Assembly: GCA_963854835.1 (NCBI GenBank) | Contig: OY978527.1 | Coordinates: 28,274,029 to 28,338,028, forward strand | Reading direction: 5' to 3' | Length of the DNA: 64,000 nucleotides | DNA from: Megamerina dolium | Taxonomy: Eukaryota > Arthropoda > Insecta > Diptera > Megamerinidae | Shown: in pieces, positions 1 to 11,640 of the stretch | How positions within the stretch are numbered: position 1 is the first letter of the stretch | Layout of the letters: each line of letters starts with the position of its first letter | The notes under the pieces: model-generated | The model's database searches: none | What the model saw: the letters and a program-made list of their open reading frames with translations, nothing else | Told to the model about the DNA's origin: nothing | Translations under genes and position numbers: made by a program

Positions 1-300
1 CTTACAAATGTACTCACAAAACCTATTGGTTTAATGCAGCCGTCTGGTTTTGTCTTTTTTTAGAGTTGCCGTCAAGTAGGCAGCTGCTCATATTTGCACA
101 CCTTTTCCTCACAGCGGAAGTATTGTTGGAAGCCCGATGCAGCACCTCCTTTAAGTGTGCTCTGCAGTTAAACTGTAATTGAGATAACGCTTATACCATT
201 TAGTGTCAATTTTCTAGCCTCTCCAAATTTTAAAGTTTTGCCAGAAACCTGTAAAGTCTCCTTGATGATCTCCTTGACTCCATGCCCACATATTTTTTTA
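1..300. other. Unassigned stretch with a short - strand reading frame
   Basis: No recognisable gene. On the - strand a frame running from about 300 down to a stop at 168 reads as a plausible protein tail (it includes KKICGHGVKEII and ends ISVISITV). The upstream part of that frame is only SINE and MITE sequence. I do not recognise the tail. It could be the end of a decayed gene or of a transposon ORF. Confidence 0.3.
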
Positions 301-358
301 TTGATTTTTTGAAAAGATTTTTCTTTCGAACGGTACCCACCTGTCGGCAAGCAATTGG
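301..358 (+). repeat. SINE fragment (tRNA-derived family)
   Basis: This segment matches the body of the SINE found in fuller form at 24763, 31695, 36950 (-) and 17565 (-). It carries the shared block with GATTTTTCTTTCGAACGG followed by TACCCACCTGTCGGCAAGC. The tRNA-like head and the tail are missing, and the fragment runs straight into a MITE fragment at about 371. Confidence 0.7.
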
Positions 359-370
359 CAATACTGCTGG

Positions 371-515
371 AATGTGCTTGGGAAATTTCAACTACACGGC
401 AAATTAATGCAAATATAAACAAAACAAAAACAATTGAACTAACTTGTTTTCTATTGTTGCTTTGCATGCAAAACTAGCGAATGTTTTTGCAACTCGCGTG
501 CTTAAGAATGCAGTT
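371..515 (+). repeat. Fragment of the palindromic-end MITE
   Basis: It shares the block GAATGTGCTTGGGAAATTTC and the right end (TTTTTGCAACTCGCGTGC, then AAGAATGC) with the full copies at 20756-21191 and 39046-39469. The central part is deleted. Confidence 0.6.
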
Positions 516-600
516 TTTGTTAAGGAATAAAGCACTTGTTTGCCGAAAAAATATCTTTTATTCAAAAAGCCGCTTACTTATTTAAATAATTGCCTTCGTA

Positions 601-717
601 CTCTCTCTCGCTCTCCCTCTCTCTCTCTCCCTCTCCGTCTCCCTTTTTCTCTCTCTATCTCCCTCTCTCTCTCCCTTTTTCTCTCTATATCTCTCTCTCT
701 ATATCTCTCTCTCTCTT
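601..717 (+). repeat. CT-rich microsatellite
   Basis: About 115 bases of nearly pure pyrimidine, mostly (CT)n with CCCT and TATAT interruptions. The Ser/Leu-rich open frames across it are an artefact of the repeat. Confidence 0.95.
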
Positions 718-756
718 ATTGCTCCACCTGTATAAACAAAAAAAAAGCACTTCTGC

Positions 757-1038
757 GGAATCTGTGGTAAATATATTCGTTTATTTAAAATACATTTTTA
801 TTTGCACTTGCTTTACTATGCTTAGTTTTGTTTATGTTTACAATAATTTTACGTGTTGTTGAAATTCACAATAGTGCTGTTTTTTACTTTGCAACACTAT
901 AACTCAGGTCGTTTAAAATATAAGCAAGTTCAATTGAACTCGGTTAAAATAGTCGATGTCGCTTATTTTTGTTGTTGCTTTGCATGCAATTCGGCAAATA
1001 AGCGAGTGTTCTTTTGCAACTCGCATGCAAAAGAACGC
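757..1038 (+). mobile_element. MITE copy, palindromic-end family (5' truncated)
   Basis: Aligns base for base over most of its length with the right two-thirds of the copy at 39046-39469: the block ATTCACAATAGTGCTG, the block CTCGGTTAAAATAG followed by GATGTCGCTTATTTTTG, and a terminal palindrome with arms TTCTTTTGCA/TGCAAAAGAA. The left end is missing; a CT tract precedes it. Confidence 0.75.
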
Positions 1039-1174
1039 AGGTATTATTATACTATGAGTCTGAGTCTCAATTTACTCTCTTGCAAATGATTGTAAATACC
1101 AGAAATAATAGTACGATTAGTAAACACGTAAGTTAACAGAAAGTAAAGTAAAGTAAAGTAATGTAAAACTGGGA

Positions 1175-1379
1175 GTGCTATTAGTCAGCACGGATAGCTC
1201 AGTCCATATGCTATATGAGTAGGAAAGAGATAAATATGTGTAATATAAAAGAGAAATATGATTGAGAGAAAAGAGAGTAATTCTACAGATTCCAACGTTA
1301 CGATAACTACCAATCCGTTTTGACTAATCGCTTTCACAGCTGATCCGTTACCTACCGATACATGTTGACTAATCACACC
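1175..1379. mobile_element. MITE with GTGCTATTAGTCA ends (copy 1)
   Basis: Left end GTGCTATTAGTCA and right end TTGACTAATCACACC are imperfect inverted repeats. The internal block TAGCTCAGTCCATATGCTAT, then GAGTAGGAAAGAGATA, is shared with copies at about 16911-17123 and 51352-51601. It has no coding capacity. Confidence 0.75.
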
Positions 1380-2254
1380 ATAAGGGCTAATTTGCATTTC
1401 TTTTTTGTATTGAATATTTAGATTGTCGTCTATTTTCGTAAAATTACGACTCAAAAGAAACACAGACTATATTACTTCGTTCTTTATACACATAATGCTT
1501 CATAGAAGCACATCGTGAGAGCAATACTTATTAAAAGAGCAAAATGCGATGCTCTTAAATACCCAGACTTGCTAATCCTTTAGAATCAAATAATTCTTTA
1601 TGCGCTTAATAGTTGTATGGTATTTAAGATTCATAGTATTCTTTAACACTTTATTTAACTGGCCAAAGAGAAACAAAATGACTTGCATTTGCAAGTCATT
1701 CATTCATTTATTCATATCACGTATATCAGAGCAGTAAAAGTGTGAATTCATTTTGGCTTTTCATTCTTCTATATAAATTTTCAAAAGCTGAATTCCCTTT
1801 TTTCTGGTATTTAGTGTTTGAAGCTATAACGCTGATTAAGTTAATTAATATTAATCGTTTTATTCATGCATTCAATTCATATTGAATTGAAATTTTGTTG
1901 AATACAGCCGCCGATGGCTGTGATATCATTAATGTTAACATACAAATGTTAATGATAACTCTACAGCATTTCTTCTTCGCATTGTGTTGTTTATAAAAAA
2001 TCTATATGGTTATTGTAACATTTGAAAATTGTTGTAGTCTTATATTCACTGCACACTTTTATTCGATTTATTGATGCTAATAATCCACATAAATAATTAG
2101 AGAGTTGAAAAAAAAGTTATTTCGGAAAGCATTCAAGAGTGGGTTGACATTTTTCAAGTCCCACTCTTTACTGAATGGGAAAGTGTGCTAATTTAAATCT
2201 GTTAAGAATGATGAATGGTTCTTTGTCATTCTTTATGGAATTAAAAGCGTAATA
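1380..2254. other. Intergenic, nothing recognised
   Basis: AT-rich sequence with short AT-rich inverted repeats around 1920-1960. No coding frame, RNA gene or familiar element seen. Confidence 0.5.
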
Positions 2255-2750
2255 GACTAGACAGACGGCAGCCTAATTCCGGATTACCGAGTTAATTCGA
2301 ATTAACTCGGGCATTAACTTAATTCTCAAAATAAAAGAGGATTAGGGCAATTTGCAATGGCAACACTGCTGAAAATTGTCTATTGTGAATTTTTCTCCAT
2401 CCATTTTACAAAATATTAGGTGTGTTCGCTAACAAAAAACTTTCAAGATTTGTTTACAGTTTTCAACATGAAAAGTGTTGACGAACAAATAAATCCAGCT
2501 GTCAATTCCGAACGGTGAATCTCAATTTACAAGTTTCTGATAGTTTTCAGTTCACGTACTTCTTGTAGATTTTCTCATATCGAGAGTGATAGATGACAGA
2601 AATTGATAGTGATAGTAATGTAAGTGGACAGACCTAATAAAACAGCAATCAGCCGTTTAGTTAATCCGCAATATTGCCGTCTGTCAGGTTATTATTTTAT
2701 TCGGATTAAGTGCGCCGGTAATCCGGAATTAGGCTGCCGTCTGTCTAGGC
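2255..2750. mobile_element. MITE with CTAGACAGACGGCAG ends (copy 1), TA target duplication
   Basis: The ends are inverted repeats of about 30 bp: the left begins GACTAGACAGACGGCAGCC and the right, read inward, begins GCCTAGACAGACGGCAGCC. Both continue into TAATTCCGGATTAC. TA dinucleotides at 2253-2254 and 2751-2752 flank it. Length is 496 bp with no coding frame. TA duplication points to Tc1/mariner-type mobilisation. A second copy in the opposite orientation lies at 16232-16878. Confidence 0.85.
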
Positions 2751-4216
2751 TATAAGAGTGCAATATCCTTGATGCAGATTTTAAATGATTTAATGATGAG
2801 TGAATTCCGCAATGATTCAATTCTTTTACAACTCTGGTATATATAGCATATACATGAAGTAAATCGTATTATTTCGGAACGATAAAATCCTTTACTTAAA
2901 GTGTGCCCATTTGAACTGAAAATAGTTGGAAATTGTTGAACACAATGAGCAGTATATCCTTTTCTAACTAAAGGCCCTGCAAAATATTCATCACATTACA
3001 AGTACACTTTACGATTACTGTACACTGTTTTTGCAAAGTAAATAACTAGAACACGCGCATTTCAAATTATAGTTCAAATAATTTAAGGTCACCGTGACCA
3101 ATAGTAGGTAGATATGCACATGCATACATACATATTCCCAAATAGATGTTTTGTAATATACTAACACAAGCTTGCAATAACCTATAACAACCCTTAGCAC
3201 ATGTACTAAGCCGCATGTAAACATGGCCATTAGTCAAAGTGTTGAAGTTACATTTACGGAATGTCTTATGAAGGACTGTCTTAAATTCCTAACTTCAATA
3301 AAAAAATTAATTCAATTAATTTTTCCATTGATTTTCTCTAGTCATTAGAAGAAAGGCTGGAACATCATCATAAAATCACCCATTCATGCCCTCTTAATTT
3401 TGATGGTTTTGTGAGGCGTTGTATTATCGTGCATCGAAATCATCAACCAATTAATTTAGCATTGCTCACATTAGACCATTCTGAGCAATTTCCATATTCT
3501 GTACAGATGTTGCATAGTTAACGAAAAAAAACTACACTAAAAATAACCTTTATTTTATATCTTTCGCAAGAAGGTATAACATTTGGCTCTGTTGCCATAA
3601 TTTTCTATTGGGTACTATAAAGCAACTGACAAATAGCTGCAGTTCAATGGTAAGGTCAACGATACTTATTATATATATACGTCTTTCATTGCTTCTACGT
3701 AAAGGTAAATAGAGTATTACAAATCCTTTATTGCAAATCTTTGCAAATTTTCTTTTATTCTGCTTATACTTGTGAATTTATTGTACTGCCCTATATTTTA
3801 ACCTTATAATGCTAATTGGACTATGAAAAAGTACTAGCTATATAAAAACGATTAATACAATACAAAATGCAAATATGAATACAGACAATGATATCCAGTG
3901 TTAGTTTCTTAGTATTGTATTAACTTATTAGTTAGATGACATCAAACAACTAGTACTTTGTTGTAAATAGCTTTGAAAGAAACAAAAACCAAGAATATTT
4001 CAACTATAACTCATTCCTAATCGGTTATCTAACTGCTAACAATAATTTAATTTAATAGAACGGTAATTCTAGGTATATTTGATGGAAAATTCTCAATGTT
4101 GACCCCAAATAAGTATAGTTATCCATTCAAAGTATTGTTACCGATTTAAAAATAATGTTCAAACTTTATTTGTATGACTAGCAAAACGCTTGTGCATACT
4201 TTTATTGGTTTCATTT
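2751..4216. other. Intergenic, nothing firmly recognised
   Basis: AT-rich. A TAGGTAG heptamer (TAGteam/Zelda-like) lies at 3115-3121. No supported coding frame or known repeat; the 71-codon - strand frame at 3015-3230 has no features of a protein. Confidence 0.5.
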
Positions 4217-4234
4217 TGACTACCATCATTACTT

Positions 4235-7200
4235 ACTTACTTACTTACTTATGTGGCCATAACAACCGAATATCGATTTAGGCCGAAAATAACATGCTTT
4301 GCCAGCCATCTCTGTTCTTCGCTAGCTGGCGCCAGTTAGAAATTCGAAGTGCCGTCAGGTTCTCCAGTACTTGGTCTTTCCACCGGAGGTTTGGTCTTCC
4401 TCTTCTGCGTCGTCCTCCAGCGGGTTCCGAATATAACACCTTCTTAGCTGGAGCGTGTTCTTCCATTCGCTCGACATGACCTAGCCAGCGCAGCCGCTGG
4501 ATTTTGATGCGCTTTACTATGTCAATATCGGCATATAGCTCGTACAGCTCATGGTTGTACCTTATTCGGTACTCGCCACCAACGCAAATAGGTCCAAAGA
4601 TCCTGCGTAGGACCTTTCTCTCGAAAACTCCAAGCATTCGCTCATCCGAGATGGAAATTGTCCAGGCTTCAGCGCCATATGTTAGGACAGGCATGATGAG
4701 AGACTTGTAGAGTGTAGTTTTCGTTCTTCGAGAGAGGGCTCGACTTCTCAATTGCTTACTCAGCCCAAAGTAACACCTGTTAGCAAGAGTTATCCTACGC
4801 ATGATCTCCAAGCTGACGTCATTACTGCTGTTAATGCTGGTTCCAAGATAGACAAAGTCCCTTACTACTTCAAAAGCGTAGTTGTCAACAGTGACGTGCT
4901 GTCCAAGACGCCGGGACTCTTTGTTTGTTGACACTAGATACTTCGTCTTGCCCTCGTTCACCGTGAGACCCATCCGACGCGACTCTCTTTCCAACTCTGA
5001 GAATGCTGCACTGACTGCTCGCGTGTTCATGCCGATTATGTCAATATCGTCGGCATACGCTAACAGCATGACACTTTTGTTGAAGATAGTGCCATTATGT
5101 CGTAGATCAGCAGCTCGTATTATTTTCTCCATAATAAGATTGAAGAAGTCGCACTATAACGAATCACCTTGTCTGAAACCCCGTTCGGTATTAAACGGTG
5201 CGGAGAGGTCCTTCCCAATTTTCACTGCACAACGAGAGTTATGCAGTGTCATTCTACAAAGTCGAATGAGCTTTGCAGGAATACCGAACTCAGACATTGT
5301 TGCGTAGAGGTAATCCCTTACCGGACTGTCGAAAGCGGCTTTATAATCAACAAATAAGTGGTGTGTGTCGATCTGTTTTTCTTGGGTCTTCTCCAGGATT
5401 TGGCGCAGTGTGAAAATCTGGTCGATGGTGGATTTACCAGGTCTGAAGCCACACTGATAAGGTCCAATCAGGTTGCTGAGCATAGGCTTCAACCTTTCAC
5501 ACAGTACGCTCGATAGAACCTTGTATGCGATGCTCAGGAGACTTATTCCACGGTAGTTGGAGCAAATTGTGGGGTCTCCTCTCCTGTGGGGTTTGTGGGG
5601 TACAGGACAGAGAACACTGAGCCTCCAATCATCAGGCATGCTTTCATCCGACCATATTCTGCTTATGAGCTGGTGCATGCGGGTGAGCAGCTCATCGCCT
5701 CCGGTCTTAAACAACTCGGAAGGCAGGCCATCAGCACCTGCAGCTTTGTTGTTCTTCAGCCTTAAAATGGCCGTTTCAACCTCGTCATAGTCGGGTGGTG
5801 AAACATCAACACCATCATCTGTAATTGGGGTTATCGGGCAATCTCCTCCACTGGCAGAATTGTTCGTAGCATCGCCATTCAGTAACGTGGAGAAGTGTTC
5901 CCTCCATAGGCTCAGTACACTCTGGACATCTGTAACCAGATTCCCATTTCCATCACGACAAGAAGAGGGTCCGGGATTTAAACCTCCACTTAGGCGCTTG
6001 ATCTTTTCGAAGAATTTTCGAGTCTCATTCTTGTCGGTACACATCTCTATTTCCTCACACTCACGTCTTTCCAACTCCCTCTTCTTGCGCCTGAAAAGAC
6101 GTCTCTCTGCACTCCTTTTCTCTCTATACCGCTCCTTAACAGCTCGCGTTGCGCCTGCACGCAGGGTTCTTCTGTAGGCGGCGTCTTTCTCTGCGGTAGC
6201 GTCGCGACACTCCTGATCATACCACTCATTCCTCAGAGGCCGGTAGTAACCGATTACCTCCTCGGCAGCAGTAGTCATGGAGTGGGATATATGTGTCCAC
6301 CGTGCGCATGTATCATCAAGTTGGGGAGTGTTCTGCATAAGCAGATCCGATAGTCGAGTGGAAAATGCATCTGCTGTCTCTGGTGATCGCAGCTTACTGA
6401 CGTCGAGCTTTCTCTGTGTGGGACTTCTCTTGTTATTTGCGACACATAAGCGTGTGCGCACCTTAGCTGCAACAAGGTAGTGATCCGAGTCGATGTTGGC
6501 ACCACGGATCGATTTCACGTCCATCACACTGGAAGCATGCCTTCCGTCAATCACCACATGATCAATTTGGTTTCTTGTACGATGATCTGGAGACAGCCAT
6601 GTCGCTTTGTGGATGTCGAGATGCTGGAATCTGGTACCACCAATTACCATGTTTCGTGCTGCGGCGAAGTCGATCAGCCTCATTCCGTTATCGGAGGTGT
6701 TCTGGTGGAGGCTGAATTTTCCGACAGTTGGACCAAAGGTACCTTCCTTGCCCACCCTGGCATTAAAGTCGCCAAGCACGATTTTGATATCGTGGCGGGG
6801 GCAGCGGTCATAAGCTTCTTCGAGGCGCTGAAAGAAGCTCTCCTTGGTCACATTGTCCTTCTCATCCGTCGGAGCGTGGGCACATATAAGGCTGATGTTG
6901 AAAAATTTTGCCTTGATGCGGATTGTGGCCAGCCGTTCGTTCACAGGCGTGAACTGTGAGACAAGATGTCGTAGTCTCTTGCTGACCAAAAATCCACATC
7001 CTAATTCGTGCCTTTCAGCATGGCAACTGTAGTAGATATCACAGGACGCTCTTTTGGAGCAGCCCTGTCCTGTCCATCGCATTTCCTGGAGAGCGGTGAT
7101 GTCAGCTCTGTATTTTTCGAGGACATCAACCAGCTGGATAGAGGCACCCTCCCTATAAAGGGACATTCCAGGTGCATATCCGTAAATCATTGTCCTTTAT

Positions 7201-7614
7201 TCGTTTGCGGGGGTCATCAACAAAAGCGGTAGTCCTTATCCGAGGCATTTTAGTTTTTTTCATTGGGGGGGTTTTTTATGTGGCGGGTCCCAAACCCAAC
7301 GCACAACCTCTAACCGAGGAGATTTTCGCCACTCACTTCAGCCGCCTCCCAGCGGGTGCCAGGAAGACGTTGCCCGGTGGTCGCCACATGGAGGGCCCCC
7401 ATTAATAATAATGAAAGCGCCGTCACATAGTAAGCAGAGCAAGCTATATGACTACCCCTCATTAACAAATAAAGGTATCATCACATAGCGCTCAGATCAA
7501 ACTACATGACAGCCAGTGAGTTGACTTGCGATGAGTTCAACAAGGATTGCGCTAGCCCCACCCAGTTGAGGCAGTTAGACACGTTACCTTGCGAAAACAC
7601 CACCAGACCACCAA
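4235..7614 (-). mobile_element. RTE-clade LINE, essentially full length
   Basis: A 3380-bp non-LTR retrotransposon on the - strand. It is flanked by a perfect 18-bp target duplication, TGACTACCATCATTACTT, at 4217-4234 and 7615-7632. The 3' end is a short tandem tail, (AAGT)n on the element strand, at about 4235-4250, as is usual for RTE elements rather than poly(A). One long reading frame encodes an endonuclease and a reverse transcriptase. The perfect duplication and the presence of the 5' end indicate a recent insertion. Confidence 0.9.
4278..7248 (-). pseudogene. RTE endonuclease/reverse transcriptase, two lesions
   Basis: The protein would nick target DNA and copy the element RNA in the nucleus. 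The N-terminal APE-type endonuclease is visible at about 7190-6480: the EMRW motif, GDFNARVG, and DSDHYLVAAKV. The reverse transcriptase follows, with NYRGISLLS, LFVDYKAAFDS, GFRQGD and the catalytic box LAYADDIDIIG at about 5040-5070. A basic C-terminus with RWLGHVERM is typical of RTE. The likely start is the ATG at 7248, because that frame reads DNDLRICTWNV before it shifts near 7160. The rest of the endonuclease continues in the frame that opens at 7190. A second lesion is an in-frame TAG at 5154-5156 right after GFRQGDSL; the same frame continues to 4278. Joined length is about 990 codons, normal for RTE. The family assignment is firm; whether any product is made is doubtful. Confidence 0.88.
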
Positions 7615-7632
7615 TGACTACCATCATTACTT

Positions 7633-8149
7633 CCTTTAAATTCAGAACGCCGCAAATAAAGACGTTTACTTACTTTTCATAAGTTCACACATACATATTT
7701 TTTACATAAAAAATGCTTCATTACTTTTCTCATAAGAAAGTTGCATAATTCTACGGGTATGTGCCTCTATCTGATATGAGTGCCTTCTATTAGCTATAGC
7801 TTTGGGGATTTGTTTGCTCTCAAATATTTTTCACTTTTATTTTAGTGGGTTTTTAGGCGCCATTATCCGAGCTCTCTGACGGTTACGACCGTAATGTATA
7901 AAATTTATTTAAACTTCTTCCTCCAGCCCAAAATACAGTCACTCATTCTCTTATACACTTCTATATGGGAGATTTGATTTTCTTTTGATGCTTTCAGTTT
8001 TGCCTTTATTTTGAAGTAAAAATGTTTATGCTTATATACAGCCCGATTCTGTATAAGAATTCCCAGGGTATTTTTCCCCTTTTCCTTATTCTTGTATTCT
8101 GAATAGAAATTCCCCGGGAGTTTTTCCCTTTTCCCTTTCCTCCAATTCT
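7633..8149. other. Intergenic; left part may belong to an old Harbinger element
   Basis: No coding frame. From about 8041 there are repeated GAATTCCC/CCGGGA-type motifs next to the Harbinger-like repeat that starts near 8150. Confidence 0.4.
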
Positions 8150-8418
8150 AAACGAACTTCGAAATTGGGAATTTCATTCCTGGAAAAAAAGTAGGCATTA
8201 TGAATGTAAATAAAATCAATCAATTTTTTTTCGTTGAAAATGGAATAAATGTTGTTATTTATTATTATTACAAATATTATTATGGCATTATTCTTACTTT
8301 TAGATCAAAACAACAAATAAATTTCAATTTTAAATACTACTGAACACTATGCAATTGCACCCGGACATTGCACACGGTTTCTACAAAAAAAAAAACAGGG
8401 AGGAGCTGGCTTGTTTAC
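8150..8418 (+). repeat. Truncated second copy of the Harbinger 5' region
   Basis: Sequence starting AACGAACTTCGAAATTGGG, with the blocks AAAGTAGGCATTA and AATGTTGTTATTTATTA, repeats that at 9409-9720 in the same order. The two copies sit on either side of the mariner remnant. Either the mariner inserted between tandem copies or one copy was duplicated and truncated. Confidence 0.65.
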
Positions 8419-8493
8419 CCTACAAAAATTTTAAAACCTTTGAAAATCAACAATTAATATAATAAACAAATATAAAAGCGTGAAAATAGTCCC

Positions 8494-9310
8494 GGAAAAG
8501 TTGAGGATCATGATTTCCACGCTCTTTTGGATGAGGACGACACCCAATCGCAAAAAATGCTTGCCGAACAGTTAGATGTTACTCAACAAGCCATTTCCAT
8601 ACGTGTACGAGTCATGAGAAGGTTCAAAAATTTGGAAAATGGGGTACCCATTTCAATATGAATTGAACGATAGGCAGATGGAACGACGCCAAAACACATG
8701 CGAAATCTTGTTTGCTAGACAAAAAAGGAAGTCGTTCCTGCATCTTGCGGTGACTTGCGATGAAAAGTGGATATACTTTGAGAATCCTAAACGAAAAAAA
8801 TCGTGGGTCGATCCCGGCCAACCAGCAACTTCTTCTCCAAAACCAAATCGCTTTGGACGCAAGACGATGCTGTGCGTTTGGTGGGATCAGCAGCGTGTCA
8901 TCTACTACGAGCTGTTGAGACCTAATGAAACTGTCAATGCTCACCGCTACCACCAACAACTAGTGAAATTGCGTCGCGCTTTGGGTGAAAAAAGGCCTGT
9001 TTATGAACAAAAACATGAGAAGCTGATTTTTCTCCACGACAACGCCCCATCGCACACGTCAAAACTGGTCCAAAATTACTTGGACACACTCAATTGGGAG
9101 GTGCTACCTCACCCCGCTTATTCACCACACCTGGCACCTTCTGACTATCACCTGTTTTCGTCGATGGGTGACGCGCTCGCCGAACTGTACTTCGATTCGT
9201 ATGGAGACGTCGGAAAATGTCTTGACGAGTGGTTTGCCTCGAAAATGAGGAATTCTTTTGGCATGGTAAAGACAAATTGCCCGAGAGATGGGAAAATGTA
9301 TAGCTCGTGA
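8494..9310 (+). pseudogene. Mariner transposase, frameshifted and lacking its start
   Basis: The protein is a DD34D mariner transposase for cut-and-paste transposition at TA. A helix-turn-helix part is visible at 8494-8640 (LLDEDDTQSQKMLAEQLDVT, then QQAISIRV). After a one-base slip at a GGGG run near 8640, the catalytic part continues in another frame: CDEKWIYFENP, IFLHDNAPSHTS and HLAPSDYHLF are the expected D, D, D motifs. The first about 40 residues and the left terminal repeat are not visible. The right terminal repeat, reading inward CCAGGTGTACACGCTTAAAT, ends at 9406 and is followed by TA. A related copy is at 26191-33281. The element is dead. Confidence 0.85.
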
Positions 9311-9484
9311 GGGCAAATACTTTGAATAAATTAATTTTTGGCTTTCTATGAAAAAAAATTTGTTTTTTTTTACCGAAAAACAGCGGATTTAAGCGTGTAC
9401 ACCTGGTAAACGAACTTCGAAATTGGGAATTTCTACCCTGGGAAAAAAGTAGGCATTACGAATGTAAATAAAAGGGAGAATGTA

Positions 9485-9808
9485 ATGACGTTTATTGAAA
9501 ATTATTTCGCCAAAAATCTGCAAGGGAGTTGTATGCAAAAATTTAAGTATTTAATTGTTTTCGTAGAAAATGGAACAAATGTTGTTATTTATTACTATTG
9601 CAAATATTATTATGACATTACTTTTATGTCAAAAACAACGAACAAGTTCCAATTCGAACTTATATTAAACGCAATGCAATCACTTCCCGACATTTCACGC
9701 GGTTTTTATAAAGAAAACAGAAAGAAGCTTACCAGATTTTGGCGGAATTTGGAGGTGGGATTGAATTCAGCAGGGCACCATCAAAAAGTGTATCTGAGTA
9801 GAAAATGA
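9485..9808 (+). pseudogene. Harbinger Myb/SANT-like accessory protein remnant
   Basis: From the ATG at 9627 the frame reads as a Myb/SANT-like (MADF-type) domain: KFQFELILNAMQ, LPDISRGFYKENRKK and LTRFWRNLEVGLNSAG. This matches the pattern of Harbinger second proteins, in which a helical DNA-binding domain contains xxPDIAxG followed by a conserved Trp. After LNSAG a shift is likely near 9780: the continuing sense PSKSVSE lies in another frame and meets a stop. The smaller Harbinger at 44726-45894 preserves the first residues of a related protein. The partner is the transposase at 10030-10700. The family call is an inference from motif order, and no full domain survives. Confidence 0.55.
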
Positions 9809-10029
9809 AAAATGAAAATCAGCCACCGCCAAAAAGACAAAAAATCGCTCACAGAGAACTGCGCCCAAATCGCTGCTGCTGACGTCCTGTCAGTGAATTG
9901 AATTACGGTTGTTTTGGTTTTGAATTAAAAAATTTTTTTTGTTTTTAATATGCAATGAAGTACAAATTTATATGTTACTTTAAATATGTTTATTTATTTA
10001 AAAAAAAAAAAATCATTTTAAATTATTCC

Positions 10030-10700
10030 CAATGTTACACCTAATGTCCTGTGCAACAGCCAAATAGTGAGGTAAGTCTAACGACGTTGCATCACTTTCG
10101 TGGGTGTTAAAATTCTCCAAAACTTCGCCTTCATTTGCATCACAATTTCCTTATAATATAAGCATATGTTATACAATACACAGCACACGTTTGTAATCTT
10201 AGCTACATTTTTCGGAGAGTAATGCAGTTCTCTTGCACCAAGGAGTCATCTCCAACGATTCTACAACACTCCATTGGTACGTTCTACCACATTACGACAC
10301 TTTGCATGGGAGTAAATATTTTTGTTCCAGGTGACCTCGCAGCTCGCTCGCATTCCAAATAAATATATCATGACATGCACCGGGATGTAAGGCATCTATG
10401 TACTGTATTCTGAGCTCATTATCACATACCAGGAAAATTTGTTTTTTATTAACAAGATCAGGTTATAAATTACATCATTTACCAGCATAGCATTTAAGCT
10501 GTAGTACCCTGTAATAACACCTGGAATGCCGTGCTTCATATAAAAGGCTAATGCTATTTTCCTTGTATCTATAGCCGTTTTGGAAAAATTTATCTATTTT
10601 GGACATACATTTTTTTCAAAAATATTTATGACCTCCGTCAACACTTTGCTGAAGCTACACCGCTTTCGACTTCTCCCACTCCTACTCCCCTTGCTAGCAA
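10030..10700 (-). pseudogene. HARBI1-type transposase remnant
   Basis: Read on the - strand, several frames in series give the HARBI1/DDE_Tnp_4 order: FYMKHGIPGVI (10550-10510), GYYSLNAMLV (about 10510-10480), LRIQYIDALHPGACHDIFIW (10410-10355), then CRNVVERTNGVL and GARELHYSPKNVAKI (10300-10190). In-frame stops and shifts lie between them. The family nuclease acts with the Myb-like partner encoded on the opposite strand. The copy is inactive. Confidence 0.7.
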
Positions 10701-10720
10701 TCTGAATGTTATGCTATACA

Positions 10721-11640
10721 TAATTTTGTTTATTGTTTGTGCACAATTATATTGTTTTTAGATTGATTGATTTAGATTTATTGTTAAAGTTTCAGAAAAA
10801 AATTGCACTTTCTTATCCAAAACAAAACACAATAGGTAAAACAACAAGGAATTTATCCTCGGGAAAGATCAATTTAATTCAAATCAATATTCAGAGGAGG
10901 GCTGATTATGAAATATTTGTTTTAAATCAATAAAGCTTCAATAGACATCATCCATTGCGATCCGAATAAAACTCCTTCTTTGTTTAAATGAGTTCTTCCG
11001 TTTGATTAAAACCCTATGGCCGAAGATCGAAATCAAAAATAGAGAATCTTATGAATCGAACAAATAACTTTGGTGCGATATTGTGATCACTTCATCTAAA
11101 GTGTGATTGCTTGGGTATATCCGCAGATATGCATTACACCAAAAATTTGATCATGAAAAAGAAAAGCAACTGAGCATTATTATTTTCTGGACATTTTTCA
11201 ACTTTTTTAATTTGAATCGTAAAAGAAAATTTTGCTAAAACAGATATTATGTTAGGCTGGATAATTAAGCTCATTTGTGTGAAAATGTCGCAGTAGTATA
11301 GAACGGATCAGTGTTCCTATTGAAAAGTAAACTTTATCCCATAGATGTAAATGCAATAGAAATCATCTGACATCTGAAATCTGAAAAGTACGAGGACTTT
11401 ATTCATACAACAAGCCGAAATGAATTAGGATATAAAAAAATTAAAAAACAATAATTAAAATGCGTTTAACTCTTTCTTACACAACGTTTCTTCGTTTTTC
11501 ATGTGGGAATAAAATAAATTTTTCACTACCTTAAGGACATTTGATACGCTATCAAATTAAATGTGGCATCTTCTAGCATAATCTTCTAGCAAATACCTAT
11601 GTATTCAATCGTAAATATTACGGAAATCATAAATATTAAC
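10721..11640. other. Intergenic, nothing recognised
   Basis: AT-rich sequence upstream of giant. No coding frame or recognised repeat. In Drosophila, giant enhancers spread over about 10 kb upstream, so regulatory DNA may lie here, but I cannot point to an enhancer. Confidence 0.4.

Larger units (their letters stand above)
9409..10720. mobile_element. Decayed Harbinger (PIF) DNA transposon with both genes
   Basis: Two converging remnants typical of Harbinger elements are present: a Myb/SANT-like DNA-binding gene on the + strand (about 9485-9890) and a HARBI1-type nuclease gene on the - strand (about 10030-10700). Clear terminal repeats and a 3-bp duplication were not found, so the boundaries are approximate. 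The left part is repeated at 8150-8418. Confidence 0.65.

Noticed and set aside
540..862. Ser/Leu-rich frames
   Set aside because: Translation of the CT microsatellite and MITE.
6480..6959. Open frames on the + strand across the RTE element
   Set aside because: Shadows of the - strand endonuclease/reverse transcriptase frame.
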